Below are positions 48,377-57,637 of a stretch of 64,000 bases of DNA, in pieces. Source of the stretch: Arthrobacter sp. H16F315 (GTDB lineage: Bacteria; Actinomycetota; Actinomycetes; Actinomycetales; Micrococcaceae). The position numbers were made by a program, and so were the translations under genes. Under the pieces are notes generated by a model. It ran no database searches and had not been told where the DNA came from. It worked only from the letters and a program-made list of their open reading frames with translations. The DNA lies in NCBI RefSeq assembly GCF_024124825.1, contig NZ_JAMXSS010000002.1:1674001-1738000 (forward strand), read 5' to 3'. Numbering within the stretch: position 1 is the first letter of the stretch; the number at the start of each line of letters is the position of its first letter.

Positions 48377-50150
48377 GTGATCACTTTGCCTGCCGATGGA
48401 AATGAACGCTTTGACCTCTGGGCGCCGGAACCGGCCGCCGTGACGCTGCTGGCCGACGGTCGGCAGTACCCGATGACCCGCCGGGCACCTGCCGATGCCG
48501 CTGACGGCTGGTGGACCGCACCGGACGCCCCGGCCAGCGGGGGAGGTCGACTACGGCTACCTGCTCGACGGCGACACCACACCGCTGCCGGACCCCCGGT
48601 CCCGCCGGCAGCCCGACGGGGTGCACTCGCTCTCCCGGACCTTCGACGCGGGCAGCCACACGTGGTCGGACGGAAACTGGCAGGGCCGCGGGCTGCAGGG
48701 AGCGGTGATCTACGAGCTCCACATCGGGACCTTCACCCCCGAAGGCACCCTGGACGCCGCGGCCGGCAAGCTGGACTATCTGGCGGAGCTTGGTATCGAT
48801 TTTGTGGAGTTGCTGCCGGTGAACGGCTTTAATGGAACCCACAACTGGGGCTACGACGGCGTTCTCTGGTACGCCGTGCACGAGGGCTACGGGGGCCCTG
48901 CCGCGTACCAGCGGTTCGTGGACGCGGCCCATGCTGCCGGTCTGGGTGTGATTCAGGACGTGGTTTACAACCATCTCGGACCCAGCGGGAACTACCTTCC
49001 GCGCTTTGGGCCGTACCTGAAATCGGGCGAGGGCAACACCTGGGGCGACTCGGTGAACCTCGACGGTTCCGGGTCCGACGTGGTGCGCGGTTACATCCTC
49101 GAGAACGCCGCCATGTGGCTGCGGGACTACCACGTCGACGGGCTTCGGCTCGACGCCGTGCATGCCTTCAAGGACGAGCGGGCCGTCCACCTGCTGGAGG
49201 AGTTCGGTGCGCTTGCGGACAGCGTCTCGGCCGAAACCGGACGCACTGCCACCATGATCGCCGAATCGGACCTCAACGATCCGCGGCTGCTTTACCCGCG
49301 CGGCATCAACGGCTACGGCCTGGCCGGCCAGTGGAGCGATGACTTCCACCATGCGGTGCACGTCAACGTGAGCGGCGAAGCCACCGGCTACTACGCCGAC
49401 TTCGAGTCCATGGAAGCCCTGGCCAAGGTCCTGGTGGACGGGTTCTTCCACGACGGCGGCTACTCCAGCTTCCGTGGGCGGCACCACGGCCGACCGATCA
49501 ACACCGGTGTGGTGCATCCCTCGGCCCTGGTGGTCTGCAGCCAGAACCACGACCAGATCGGCAACCGGGCCACCGGCGACCGGCTGTCCCAGACGCTGGG
49601 ATACGGGCAGCTGGCGCTGGCGGCCGTCGCGACCCTGACCTCGCCGTTCACGCCGATGCTCTTTATGGGTGAGGAATACGGCGCCACCACACCCTGGCAG
49701 TTCTTCACCTCGCACCCCGAACCGGAACTCGGCAAAGCCACTGCGGAGGGCCGGATCAGGGAGTTCGAACGGATGGGCTGGGACCCCGCCGTCGTCCCGG
49801 ACCCGCAGGACCCGGAAACCTTCACCCGTTCCAAGCTCGACTGGGCCGAAGCCGCCGCGGGTGAGCATGCCCGTCTGCTGGAGCTGTACCGCAAGCTGAT
49901 CTCGCTGCGGCGCACGACGCCTGAGCTCGCCGGACTCGGCTTCGAAGACACCGCTGTCGCCTTCAGCGAGGCCGAGGGCTGGCTCCGCCTGCGCCGCGGA
50001 AGTGTGGAGGTCGCCATGAACTTCTCCGCCGAACCGCGCCGGCTCAGTGTTGCGGGCGCCTCGATCTCGCTGGCCACCGAGGACGCAGTGCACCTCGCCG
50101 ACGGCCAGCTCGCCCTTCCCGGCCACAGTGCCGCCGTCATCTCGAAATAG
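48377..50150 (+). CDS. treZ: Malto-oligosyltrehalose trehalohydrolase TreZ (frame broken as sequenced)
   Basis: TreZ releases trehalose from the TreY product. The N-terminal domain ([18 protein letters not shown]) and the GH13 barrel ([19 protein letters not shown], catalytic Asp in [12 protein letters not shown], Glu in [11 protein letters not shown], Asp in [11 protein letters not shown]) identify it. As sequenced the frame from GTG 48377 is lost after APASG. The G run at 48539-48543 has five G; four restore [20 protein letters not shown] and 590 residues. It lies 29 nt after treY and 15 nt before the reductase gene. Confidence 0.93.
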
Positions 50151-50165
50151 GACAGGATTGAACGT

Positions 50166-51203
50166 ATGACTTATGTTGCAGCAGAAACCCGTTATGACTC
50201 CATGCCGTACCGCCGTGTGGGCCGCAGCGGACTGAAGCTCCCGGCCATCTCCCTGGGGCTGTGGCACAACTTCGGGGACGATAAGCCGTTCGAGACCCAG
50301 CGGGCCATCCTGCGCCGGGCCTTCGACCTGGGTGTGAACCACTTCGACCTGGCGAACAACTACGGGCCGGCCGCCGGTTCGGCCGAAACCAACTTCGGCC
50401 GCCACCTCAAGGATGATTTCGCGCCCTACCGGGACGAGCTCATCATCTCCACCAAGGCCGGCTACAACATGTGGCCCGGCCCGTTCGGCGAATGGGGTTC
50501 CCGTAAATACCTGCTCGCGAGCCTGGACCAGTCGCTGACCCGGATGGGCCTGGACTATGTGGACATCTTCTACAGCCACCGGCCCGACCCGGAGACGCCG
50601 CTGGAAGAGACCATGGGCGCACTGGACCACGCCGTCCGGTCCGGGAAGGCCCTCTACGCGGGCATCTCCTCCTACACCGCGGAGCAGACCCTCGAAGCCG
50701 CCCGGATTCTCAAGGAACTCGGCACCCCGTTGCTGATCCACCAGCCGAGTTACTCCATGCTGAACCGCTGGACCGAAAACGGCAGCCCCAACCTGTACGA
50801 GGCGATCGATCAGGTGGGTGCCGGCTCCATCGCATTCTCGCCCCTGGCCCAGGGAATGCTGACCGACCGTTACCTGAACGGGATCCCGGCCGGTTCCCGC
50901 GCCGCCCAGGAGAAGTCCCTGGCCGAAGACAGCATCACCGAGGAGAAGCTGGACCGGGTGCGGGGCCTGCAGCGGATCGCCGAAAGCCGCGGCCAGTCCC
51001 TCGCCCAGATGGCCATCGCCTGGATCCTCCGTCCGCAGGAGAAGGGCTCCGCCGTGACATCGGCGCTGGTCGGCGCCTCCAGCGTCCGGCAACTGGAGGA
51101 CACCCTGGCGGCGATCAACAACCTCGGCTTCAGCGCCGAAGAGCTGAGCGCCATCGACGAGTTCGCCGTCGAGTCCGACATCAACCTGTGGGCGCAGAAG
51201 TAG
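50166..51203 (+). CDS. Aldo/keto reductase, YghZ-like
   Basis: The 345-residue TIM-barrel NADPH oxidoreductase begins YRRVGRSGLKLPAISLGLWH and resembles the YghZ/L-glyceraldehyde-3-phosphate reductase branch. Catalytic residues are visible: Asp and Tyr in FDLANNYGPAAGSAE, Lys in IISTKAGYNMWPGP and His in FYSHRPDPETP. The NADPH-binding C-terminal region is TSALVGASSVRQLEDTL. It follows treZ closely and may be co-transcribed, but a role in trehalose metabolism is not shown. Confidence 0.92.
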   Translation: MTYVAAETRYDSMPYRRVGRSGLKLPAISLGLWHNFGDDKPFETQRAILRRAFDLGVNHFDLANNYGPAAGSAETNFGRHLKDDFAPYRDELIISTKAGYNMWPGPFGEWGSRKYLLASLDQSLTRMGLDYVDIFYSHRPDPETPLEETMGALDHAVRSGKALYAGISSYTAEQTLEAARILKELGTPLLIHQPSYSMLNRWTENGSPNLYEAIDQVGAGSIAFSPLAQGMLTDRYLNGIPAGSRAAQEKSLAEDSITEEKLDRVRGLQRIAESRGQSLAQMAIAWILRPQEKGSAVTSALVGASSVRQLEDTLAAINNLGFSAEELSAIDEFAVESDINLWAQK

Positions 51204-51372
51204 CCTGCCTCGCCTGCGGGCGCTAAGGAAGGTGCGGCGGCCGGGAACAACTTGGGCCGCCGCGCCGTTGACTAGAATGCTAAGGGCGCCGTATGGCGCC
51301 GTGCCCGTTGCCGCCGTCGTGCATCAGAGTACTTCCGCGCCGGGCACATGAAGTTGTCCTCAAAGGAGTTTC

Positions 51373-52458
51373 GTGTCTTCACATCCGATTCGTGTTGCAA
51401 TCGTCGGCGTAGGTAACTGTGCCACTTCACTGGTCCAGGGCGTTGAGTACTACCGCAATGCCGACCCACAGGCCACGATTCCCGGGCTGATGCATGTGGA
51501 GTTCGGCAAGTACCACGTCAACGACGTCGAGTTCGTCGCCGCCTTCGATGTCGATGGCAAAAAGGTGGGCCTGGACTTGTCCGACGCCATCCTGGCCAGC
51601 GAAAACAACACCATCAAGATCGCCGACGTCCCGCCGACAGGTGTTACCGTCCAGCGCGGCCCGACCCTCGACGGTCTCGGCAAGTACTACCTCGAGACCA
51701 TCGAGCAGTCCCCGGAGGAGCCGGTCGACGTTGTCCAGACCCTCAAGGACGCCAAGGTCGATGTGATGGTCTGCTACCTGCCGGTCGGATCGCAGGAAGC
51801 CGCCGAATTCTACGCCCAGTGCGCGATCGATGCCGGAGTTGGCTTTGTCAATGCCCTGCCGGTGTTCATCGCCGGGACCAAGGCCTGGGCGGACAAGTTC
51901 ACCGCCGCAGGCGTGCCGATCGTGGGCGATGACATCAAGAGCCAGATCGGCGCCACCATCACCCACCGCGTGATGGCCAAGTTGTTCGAGGACCGCGGCG
52001 TCACCCTGGACCGCACCTACCAGCTGAACGTCGGCGGCAACATGGACTTCAAGAACATGCTGGAGCGCGACCGGCTCGAGTCCAAGAAGATCTCCAAGAC
52101 GCAGGCCGTGACGTCCAACGTCGAAGCCGTGCTCGCCGCCAAGGACGTCCACATCGGCCCGTCGGACTACGTCCAGTGGCTCGATGACCGCAAATGGGCC
52201 TTCGTCCGCCTCGAGGGCCGCAATTTCGGCGACGCCCCGGTGTCGCTGGAATACAAGCTGGAGGTCTGGGACTCGCCCAACTCTGCCGGTGTGATCATCG
52301 ACGCCATCCGTGCCGCGAAGATTGGCATGGACCGCGGCATCGGCGGCCCGTTGCTCTCCGCCTCGAGCTACTTCATGAAGTCGCCGCCGGAGCAGTTCAA
52401 CGACGACCTTGCCCGTGAAAAGGTCGAGGCCTTCATCCGCGGAGACCTGGAGCGCTAA
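51373..52458 (+). CDS. ino1: Inositol-3-phosphate synthase (actinobacterial type)
   Basis: The enzyme converts glucose-6-phosphate to inositol-3-phosphate with NAD. The 361 residues have the NAD-binding loop [38 protein letters not shown] and the active-site lysines in [15 protein letters not shown]. Inositol phosphate is the acceptor used by MshA, encoded at 55621-56907, and also feeds phosphatidylinositol. The GTG start has CAAAGGAGTTTC at good spacing. A TAGAAT at about 51274-51279 may be its -10, giving a leader near 90 nt. Confidence 0.95.
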   Translation: MSSHPIRVAIVGVGNCATSLVQGVEYYRNADPQATIPGLMHVEFGKYHVNDVEFVAAFDVDGKKVGLDLSDAILASENNTIKIADVPPTGVTVQRGPTLDGLGKYYLETIEQSPEEPVDVVQTLKDAKVDVMVCYLPVGSQEAAEFYAQCAIDAGVGFVNALPVFIAGTKAWADKFTAAGVPIVGDDIKSQIGATITHRVMAKLFEDRGVTLDRTYQLNVGGNMDFKNMLERDRLESKKISKTQAVTSNVEAVLAAKDVHIGPSDYVQWLDDRKWAFVRLEGRNFGDAPVSLEYKLEVWDSPNSAGVIIDAIRAAKIGMDRGIGGPLLSASSYFMKSPPEQFNDDLAREKVEAFIRGDLER

Positions 52459-52483
52459 GCCCCGCTCTTTCGCGCCCCCGACG

Positions 52484-52512
52484 ACGCTCCCGCACCTTTG
52501 GTGTGGGAGCGT
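52484..52512 (+). terminator. Terminator hairpin after ino1
   Basis: ACGCTCCCGCAC (52484-52495) pairs with GTGTGGGAGCGT (52501-52512), with one G-T pair and a 5-nt loop. No long T run follows. Confidence 0.65.
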
Positions 52513-52547
52513 TCGTGTGTCCGGAGTATCCAGTTTGTCCGGTGTGT

Positions 52548-52643
52548 CCGGTCGCTTCCAGCCCGATCCTCCCTCACGTCCGGTCGCTTCCAGCCCGATC
52601 CTCCCTCACGTCCGGTCGCTTCCAGCCCGATCCTCCCTCACGT
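52548..52643 (+). repeat. Tandem array: three perfect 32-bp repeats
   Basis: Three identical copies (52548-52579, 52580-52611, 52612-52643) begin CCGGTCGCTTCCAGC and end CCTCCCTCACGT. There are no unique spacers, so this is not a CRISPR array. A second array with the same period and a shared core lies inverted at 53729-53820, on the other side of the DUF559 gene. Confidence 0.95.
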
Positions 52644-52669
52644 TATGCAGGTATCGGCGGAGCGCTCCT

Positions 52670-53629
52670 TCAGTCTTCGCTGGAAAAGCCGGCAGCAGAG
52701 GACGGGCTGAGGTACGCGTTGCGGAGGAGTCGCTTAATCCTGGCGGTGGCGACGGCGAAGCCGTCCGCAAGGTCATCTCTTGTCAGGACGAGCACCGTCC
52801 ATCCCGCTGCCTCGAACGCTTTGTCACGACGACGGTCGCTAAATATCTGGGCAGGGAGCAGATGGTGACCGCCGTCGTATTGCACTGCCACCCGACGCCG
52901 GCGATAGCCAAGGTCCGCTGTTGGGGAGCCCGGTCTTTCCGGGCGGAGCAGGAGCTGGAGCTCCGGCTCCGGGAGCCCGGCGTCGCACATCGCAAGGCGC
53001 AACAGCGTCTCCGGACCTGAATCGGATCCCACTCGCATCAGGTCAAGTGCCGCCCGGGCACGGACGATTCCCTGCAGATTCGGGTGGCGTTTCAGCATCG
53101 AACACAGCCCATCCATGGTCGCGAAGGGTTCGCTCCGTCCTTCCAGGCCCACCCGGGGAATACGCACGAGCTCGTCTCCCATGCAGACAAGTTCGGGCAG
53201 GCTCAACCGCCGGGCGAGGTCGAGCCACGTCCGGGGCCGGGTGCTGATCCGGATGCCGTCCGCTGTTTCGACCTCGTCGTCCCAAGCGAGAACCGTATGC
53301 CCGACTATGCCCTTGCGGCGGACCTCGGGCAGCTCCCGTGGCTTGCTTAGGTGGAGCTCCTCAGAGTCCGAGAGCCGCGGAGGCAAGAGCTGACATCGAA
53401 GTCTGGCGGCTGTGACGTGTGAGATCCAGGCGCCCGGCGACGCGACGGACAATGCTCGAGCCGCCGTCTCCAACTCGAAGCGCCACTCCACGGGCCGGTA
53501 GAGACCCCTGCTGATCTGCCGGATATCGGACTGTCTGAGTCTGTTTTTCGGCACTCCCCAGGACCGGGCGTCAGCGACAGTGAAGGGTTCTGTGCCGAGT
53601 GGCCCGGGAAGCTCGGTTCGCATTCTCAT
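52670..53629 (-). CDS. DUF559-type endonuclease-like protein with N-terminal winged-helix domain
   Basis: The 319-residue protein has two parts. Residues 1-100 (FTVADARSWGVPKNRLRQSD, then ISRGLYRPVEW) resemble the AbiEi-like winged-helix domain. The C-terminal 110 residues look like DUF559, a Vsr-related PD-(D/E)xK nuclease fold: GPETLLRLAMCDAGLPEPEL, then PTADLGYRRRRVAVQYDGGHH with the expected acidic residues, and RRDKAFEAAGWTVLVLTRDDL. Function is unknown; roles in DNA repair, mobility or defence have been suggested for relatives. It lies alone between two inverted repeat arrays. No binding site precedes the ATG, but CACAAT lies 6 nt upstream. Confidence 0.8.
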   Translation of the reverse strand: MRMRTELPGPLGTEPFTVADARSWGVPKNRLRQSDIRQISRGLYRPVEWRFELETAARALSVASPGAWISHVTAARLRCQLLPPRLSDSEELHLSKPRELPEVRRKGIVGHTVLAWDDEVETADGIRISTRPRTWLDLARRLSLPELVCMGDELVRIPRVGLEGRSEPFATMDGLCSMLKRHPNLQGIVRARAALDLMRVGSDSGPETLLRLAMCDAGLPEPELQLLLRPERPGSPTADLGYRRRRVAVQYDGGHHLLPAQIFSDRRRDKAFEAAGWTVLVLTRDDLADGFAVATARIKRLLRNAYLSPSSAAGFSSED

Positions 53630-53635
53630 GCTGGA

Positions 53636-53641
53636 ATTGTG
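53636..53641 (-). promoter_or_regulatory. Candidate -10 of the DUF559 gene (leaderless)
   Basis: On the minus strand CACAAT is followed by TCCAGC and the ATG at 53629, the same arrangement as at the P1 peptidase gene. No clear -35. Confidence 0.35.
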
Positions 53642-53667
53642 AACCCATTCTGGTAACCGTGCAGGAG

Positions 53668-53676
53668 TTATCCACA
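53668..53676. promoter_or_regulatory. Perfect DnaA box upstream of the DUF559 gene
   Basis: TTATCCACA matches the DnaA box consensus TTATNCACA exactly. It lies about 30 bp upstream of the candidate -10, where a bound protein could block or help RNA polymerase. A single box does not make an origin. Confidence 0.5.
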
Positions 53677-53728
53677 GTTGCCCGGGAATGGCCCGTAGCG
53701 GCAGTCACCGGTTCCGACGTCCCTTGGC

Positions 53729-53820
53729 GGTTGGGCCGCGGGATGTGAGGGAGGGTTGTCGGGTGGGCCGCGGGATGTGAGGGAGGGTTGTCGGGTGGGC
53801 CGCGGGATGTGAGGGAGGGT
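53729..53820 (-). repeat. Tandem array: about 2.9 copies of a 32-bp repeat, abutting the fhs stop
   Basis: Units at 53729-53760, 53761-53792 and 53793-53820 (the last short by 4 bases, the first with one mismatch) contain GCCGCGGGATGTGAGGGAGG. Read on the minus strand they share CCTCCCTCAC followed by RTCC with the array at 52548-52643. The array ends at the base before the fhs stop codon. Confidence 0.93.
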
Positions 53821-55563
53821 CTAGAAGAGGCCGACCGGGTTGCCGTCGGCGTCAACGTCCATCCGCATCGCCGCAGGAACTCTGGGCAGCCCCGGCATGG
53901 TCATGACCGCTCCGGTGAGGGCCACGATGAAGCCCGCGCCGGTCTTCGGAATGAGGTCGCGGACGTGCACGGTAAAACCCTTGGGGGCGCCCAGCTTGCT
54001 CGCGTCATCGCTGAAGGAATACTGGGTCTTCGCCATGCAGACCGGGAAACCGGACCAGCCGTTTTTCTCGATCTCCGCGAGCCGCTTGAGCGCAGGGACA
54101 GAGAAATCAACCCCGTCGGCGCCGTAGATTTCCTGCACGATCGTCCGGATCTTGTCCTCCACCGACATCTCCAGCGGATACAGGTGCCGGAAGGTGTGCG
54201 GGGCGTCGATCGCGGCGGCGACCCTGGCCGCGAGCTCGTCGCCGCCGTCGCCACCACCCCCGCGGCCCCAGACATCGGCCACCGCCGCCTGGACGCCCTC
54301 CGCGGCGCACCATTCCAGGAGCCAGTCCAGCTCCTCGCGGGTGTCCGTGGCGAATTTATTGATCGCCACCACCGGGGTGATGCCGAATTTCTCCACATTC
54401 CGCACATGGCGCTGAAGGTTGACGACGCCAGCCGCCAGCGCATCCAGGTTGGGTTCCCTGAGTTGATCCTTCGCGACGCCGCCGTGCATTTTTACGGCGC
54501 GCACGGTCGCGACCACCACGACGGCGGAGGGGGCCACATCGGCGACGCGCGATTTGATGTCCATATATTTCTCCGCACCCAGGTCCGCGCCGAAGCCTGC
54601 CTCGGTGACGACGATGTCCGCCAGGCTGCGTGCAGTCTGGGTGGCGATCAGGGAATTGCAGCCATGGGCAATGTTGGCGAACGGTCCGCCGTGCACCAGG
54701 GCCGGAGTCCCTGCGATGGTCTGCACCAGGTTCGGCTTGATGGCGTCCTTGAGCAGCATTGTCAGCGCACCCTGGACACCCAGTTCGGCCACCGTGACCG
54801 GCTGCCGGTCGTAGGTGTAGCCGAAGGTGATGCGGCCCAGGCGTTCCCGGAGGTCGGAAAGGTTCGTAGCCAGGCAGAAGACGGCCATGATCTCCGAGGC
54901 GACGGTGATGTCGAAGCCGTCCTGCCGGGGGATGCCCTGGGTCGGGCCGCCGAGACCGATCACCACCTCCCGCAGCGAACGGTCGTTTATGTCCAGCACG
55001 CGCTTGAAGGTCATCCGACGAGGGTCGATGTTCAACTCGTTGCCCTGGTAGATGTGGTTGTCCACCAGTGCCATCAGGGCGTTGTTCGCCGAGGTGACGG
55101 CGTGGAAGTCGCCGGTGAAGTGCAGGTTGATCTCGTCCATCGGCAACACCTGGGAATAGCCGCCGCCGGTGGCGCCGCCCTTCATGCCCAGGATCGGGCC
55201 CAGTGAAGGCTCGCGGAGCGCGATCATCACGTTGTGGCCGGCGCGGGCCAGGGAATCCGCCAGTCCCACGGTCGTGGTGGACTTGCCTTCCCCGGCGGGC
55301 GTCGGCGACATCGCAGAAACAAGCACCACCTTGCCCGGGGATCGGACCGGCGCCCCGGGCATGGAACCCGCCAGCCTGGCCGGGTCGATCTTCGCCTTGT
55401 ACCGGCCATAGAATTCCAGGGCTTCGGCGTTGATGCCCGCCGCTGCCGCGATCTCCCCGATCGGCCGCATGGTGGCCTCTTGCGCGATCTCCAGATCACT
55501 GGGCACCGGGGCACCACCGGTGGGGGTTCCTGCGGCGGATCCGTCAGTAGCGGTGTCAGACAT
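53821..55563 (-). CDS. fhs: Formate--tetrahydrofolate ligase
   Basis: Fhs makes 10-formyltetrahydrofolate from formate, ATP and THF. The 580 residues carry the ATP loop [40 protein letters not shown], and [20 protein letters not shown]. An N-terminal lead of about 20 residues is Gly/Ala/Thr-rich. The start is the ATG at 55563, preceded by GTAAAGGACGACG. The stop codon touches the repeat array. No other folate genes are close by. Confidence 0.97.
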   Translation of the reverse strand: MSDTATDGSAAGTPTGGAPVPSDLEIAQEATMRPIGEIAAAAGINAEALEFYGRYKAKIDPARLAGSMPGAPVRSPGKVVLVSAMSPTPAGEGKSTTTVGLADSLARAGHNVMIALREPSLGPILGMKGGATGGGYSQVLPMDEINLHFTGDFHAVTSANNALMALVDNHIYQGNELNIDPRRMTFKRVLDINDRSLREVVIGLGGPTQGIPRQDGFDITVASEIMAVFCLATNLSDLRERLGRITFGYTYDRQPVTVAELGVQGALTMLLKDAIKPNLVQTIAGTPALVHGGPFANIAHGCNSLIATQTARSLADIVVTEAGFGADLGAEKYMDIKSRVADVAPSAVVVVATVRAVKMHGGVAKDQLREPNLDALAAGVVNLQRHVRNVEKFGITPVVAINKFATDTREELDWLLEWCAAEGVQAAVADVWGRGGGGDGGDELAARVAAAIDAPHTFRHLYPLEMSVEDKIRTIVQEIYGADGVDFSVPALKRLAEIEKNGWSGFPVCMAKTQYSFSDDASKLGAPKGFTVHVRDLIPKTGAGFIVALTGAVMTMPGLPRVPAAMRMDVDADGNPVGLF

Positions 55564-55620
55564 CGTCGTCCTTTACTTCGTGGCATCGGTGGGTGTTCCG
55601 GCCAGTGGTTCGGGCCGGTG

Positions 55621-56907
55621 TTACCGGCCTGCGGTTCCGGTGGTGGGTGTGTGGCCCAGCGGAATGGTCAGGTTTCCAAAATACTGGCTCAGGGCCGTAT
55701 GGTAGCTCTCCAACGTGATGGCGGCGGTGCGTTGCCAGCCGAATTCCTGCGCGTGCAAGGCGGCCGCGCGGCCCATGTCCCCGCGGGTCGCAGGATCGTC
55801 GTACAGCGCCTCCAGCGCGTCCGCCCAGTCGGCAGCCTTGTGGCCGTCGACGAGCAATCCGGTCCGGCCGTCGAAGATGGCACGGGACAGTCCGCCGACC
55901 CGGGTGGCGACCACCGGTGTGCCGCAGGCTTGGGCTTCGAGCGCCACGAGACCAAAGGATTCGCTGTAGGAGGGCATCACAACGACGTCCGCGGACCGGT
56001 ACCAGCCGGCCAGCTCCGGGGCGCTGACCGGCGCGTGGTGGGTTACGACGTCGTCCATCCCGGCCGCGCTGATCAGCGACTTCAAATCGAAGTCCCTGGA
56101 GCCGCTGATGGCACCGACGATGGTGAGTTGAAGGTCGATGTCCGGCCGGCGTTCGCGCAACAGGGCGGCGGCCTTGACCAGGATCTGCGGGCCTTTCAGC
56201 CGCTGGATGCGCCCGGCGAACAGCAGGTGGAAACGTTCGGGCGGCACGCCGTGGGCCGCACGGGCCCGGCTGCGGAACGCCGGTGTAAAGATGCCCAGGT
56301 CCACACCCGGCGGGGCTACATCGATGTGGTCGTTGTCCGCGTTGTAGTGCGAGACCAACTCGGCCGCTTCGGTACCGGTGTTGGCGATCAGCCGGGTGGC
56401 GCCGTCGACAATCCGTTGCTCGCCGTCCTCGCGCCGGCGGGGTTCCGGTTGCTCGCCGGCGACCAACAGCAGGTTCTTCACCTTGGCCATGGTGTGCATT
56501 GTGTGCACGAGGGGCAGTCCCCACAGGCCGGCGAGCTCAAGCCCGGCGACCCCGGACACCCAGTAGTGCGAATGGATCACGTCGTAGCGGCCGTGCGGCT
56601 GCAACTGCCGGATCCGGTCGATTTCGGCAACCATGCTGTGCAGAAGCTCGGGCAGTTCTTCTTTGGGCAGCTTCCGGGCCGGACCGGCCAGGACGTTGTG
56701 GACGCAGACGCCGGGGGAGGGATGCTCGACGGCGGCTTGTCCGGCGGACGTGGACCGGGTGAAGATCTCCACTTCGACGCCGGTCTCGGCGAGGGCTGCT
56801 GCAAGGGCACGGATGTACACGTTCATGCCCCCGGCGTCGCCGGACCCGGGCTGCTCCATCGGCGAGGTGTGCAGCGAGAGGAATGCGACGCGGCGGACCA
56901 GCGACAT
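55621..56907 (-). CDS. mshA: D-inositol-3-phosphate glycosyltransferase MshA
   Basis: MshA joins GlcNAc from UDP-GlcNAc to inositol-3-phosphate, the first step of mycothiol synthesis, a thiol found in actinobacteria. The GT-B fold begins VAFLSLHTSPMEQPGSGDAG, then GMNVYIRALAAAL; the donor-site region shows FAGRIQRLKGPQ and the EX7E motif in SYSESFGLVALEAQACGTPVV (E to E). The ATG at 56907 has GGAAGGAG in front and gives 428 residues. Its acceptor is produced by Ino1 (51373-52458) and its donor depends on GlmS/GlmM, all in this window. Confidence 0.95.
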   Translation of the reverse strand: MSLVRRVAFLSLHTSPMEQPGSGDAGGMNVYIRALAAALAETGVEVEIFTRSTSAGQAAVEHPSPGVCVHNVLAGPARKLPKEELPELLHSMVAEIDRIRQLQPHGRYDVIHSHYWVSGVAGLELAGLWGLPLVHTMHTMAKVKNLLLVAGEQPEPRRREDGEQRIVDGATRLIANTGTEAAELVSHYNADNDHIDVAPPGVDLGIFTPAFRSRARAAHGVPPERFHLLFAGRIQRLKGPQILVKAAALLRERRPDIDLQLTIVGAISGSRDFDLKSLISAAGMDDVVTHHAPVSAPELAGWYRSADVVVMPSYSESFGLVALEAQACGTPVVATRVGGLSRAIFDGRTGLLVDGHKAADWADALEALYDDPATRGDMGRAAALHAQEFGWQRTAAITLESYHTALSQYFGNLTIPLGHTPTTGTAGR

Positions 56908-57070
56908 TATTCTCCTTCCCGCTCCGGAACGCATCCCGGCGGACGCGCACCCTGTTCAGCTGGTCCCGGGACACACGTCCGGACCTGTGTTTCGATAAAA
57001 CACTACTCCTGAAGTTACCGCCGTTTCACAGGCCGGCGGGCGGTGCCGGTCAGAGAGCCGGCGGTGCTGC

Positions 57071-57076
57071 TACCGT
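57071..57076 (+). promoter_or_regulatory. Possible -10 of the acetyltransferase gene
   Basis: TACCGT lies 7 nt before the GTG at 57084. It fits the TAnnnT pattern but is a weak match. Confidence 0.25.
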
Positions 57077-57083
57077 GACGACT

Positions 57084-57620
57084 GTGCGCACACACGAAAC
57101 GACGGATTCCACCGTCCCCGGCTGGGAAATCCGTCCGGCCGCCGCCGGGGATTGGCCCGCGGTCTGGGAAATCCTTGAGCCTGTCGTCAGGGCCGGGGAA
57201 ACTTTCACCTGGGACCGGACCACTACCGGGCACCAGGCATTCGAACGCTGGTTCCAACAACCGCCCGGCCAGACCTTCGTCGCGGCGGGCCTGGGGGAGC
57301 TCGCGGGCGTCATCATGGGCACCGGCGAGCTGCATGCAAACCAGGGCGGCGGCGGAGGCCACGTTGCCAATGCCGGGTACATGGTCCACCCGGACTACCA
57401 AGGCAAAGGGGTGGCTCGTTCGTTGTGCGCCTATTCGCTGGACGCAGCGCGGGCCGCCGGGTTCCGTGCGATGCAGTTCAACGCTGTGGTGGAAAGCAAC
57501 GTCAATGCCGTTGCCGCCTGGCAGTCCCTGGGCTTCGAGGTGCTGGCCACCCTCCCGGAAGCGTTCCTGCACCCACGCCTGGGCTACGTCGGACTGCACG
57601 TCATGTACCGCAGGCTATAG
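57084..57620 (+). CDS. GNAT-family N-acetyltransferase
   Basis: The product of about 178 residues is a GNAT enzyme, resembling the PAT/L-amino acid N-acetyltransferase branch: WEIRPAAAGDWPAVWEILEP at the start, the acetyl-CoA loop in MVHPDYQGKGVARSLCAYSL and the C-terminal NAVAAWQSLGFEVLATLPEA. GTG at 57084 or GTG at 57075 could be the start; I prefer 57084 because of the spacing to a TACCGT. Substrate unknown. It converges on the GH4 gene, 17 nt away. Confidence 0.85.
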   Translation: MRTHETTDSTVPGWEIRPAAAGDWPAVWEILEPVVRAGETFTWDRTTTGHQAFERWFQQPPGQTFVAAGLGELAGVIMGTGELHANQGGGGGHVANAGYMVHPDYQGKGVARSLCAYSLDAARAAGFRAMQFNAVVESNVNAVAAWQSLGFEVLATLPEAFLHPRLGYVGLHVMYRRL

Positions 57621-57637
57621 CGCCGCGGGCTCGGCAC

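Noticed and set aside
48381..51092. 903-codon minus-strand open frame opposite treZ and the reductase gene
   Set aside because: It covers two well-supported genes on the other strand and is a GC-frame artefact.
52548..52643. CRISPR-like array of 32-bp repeats
   Set aside because: The copies are contiguous without unique spacers and no cas genes are present.
53668..53676. Replication origin near the DnaA box
   Set aside because: Only one box was seen, with no dnaA, dnaN or AT-rich element nearby.
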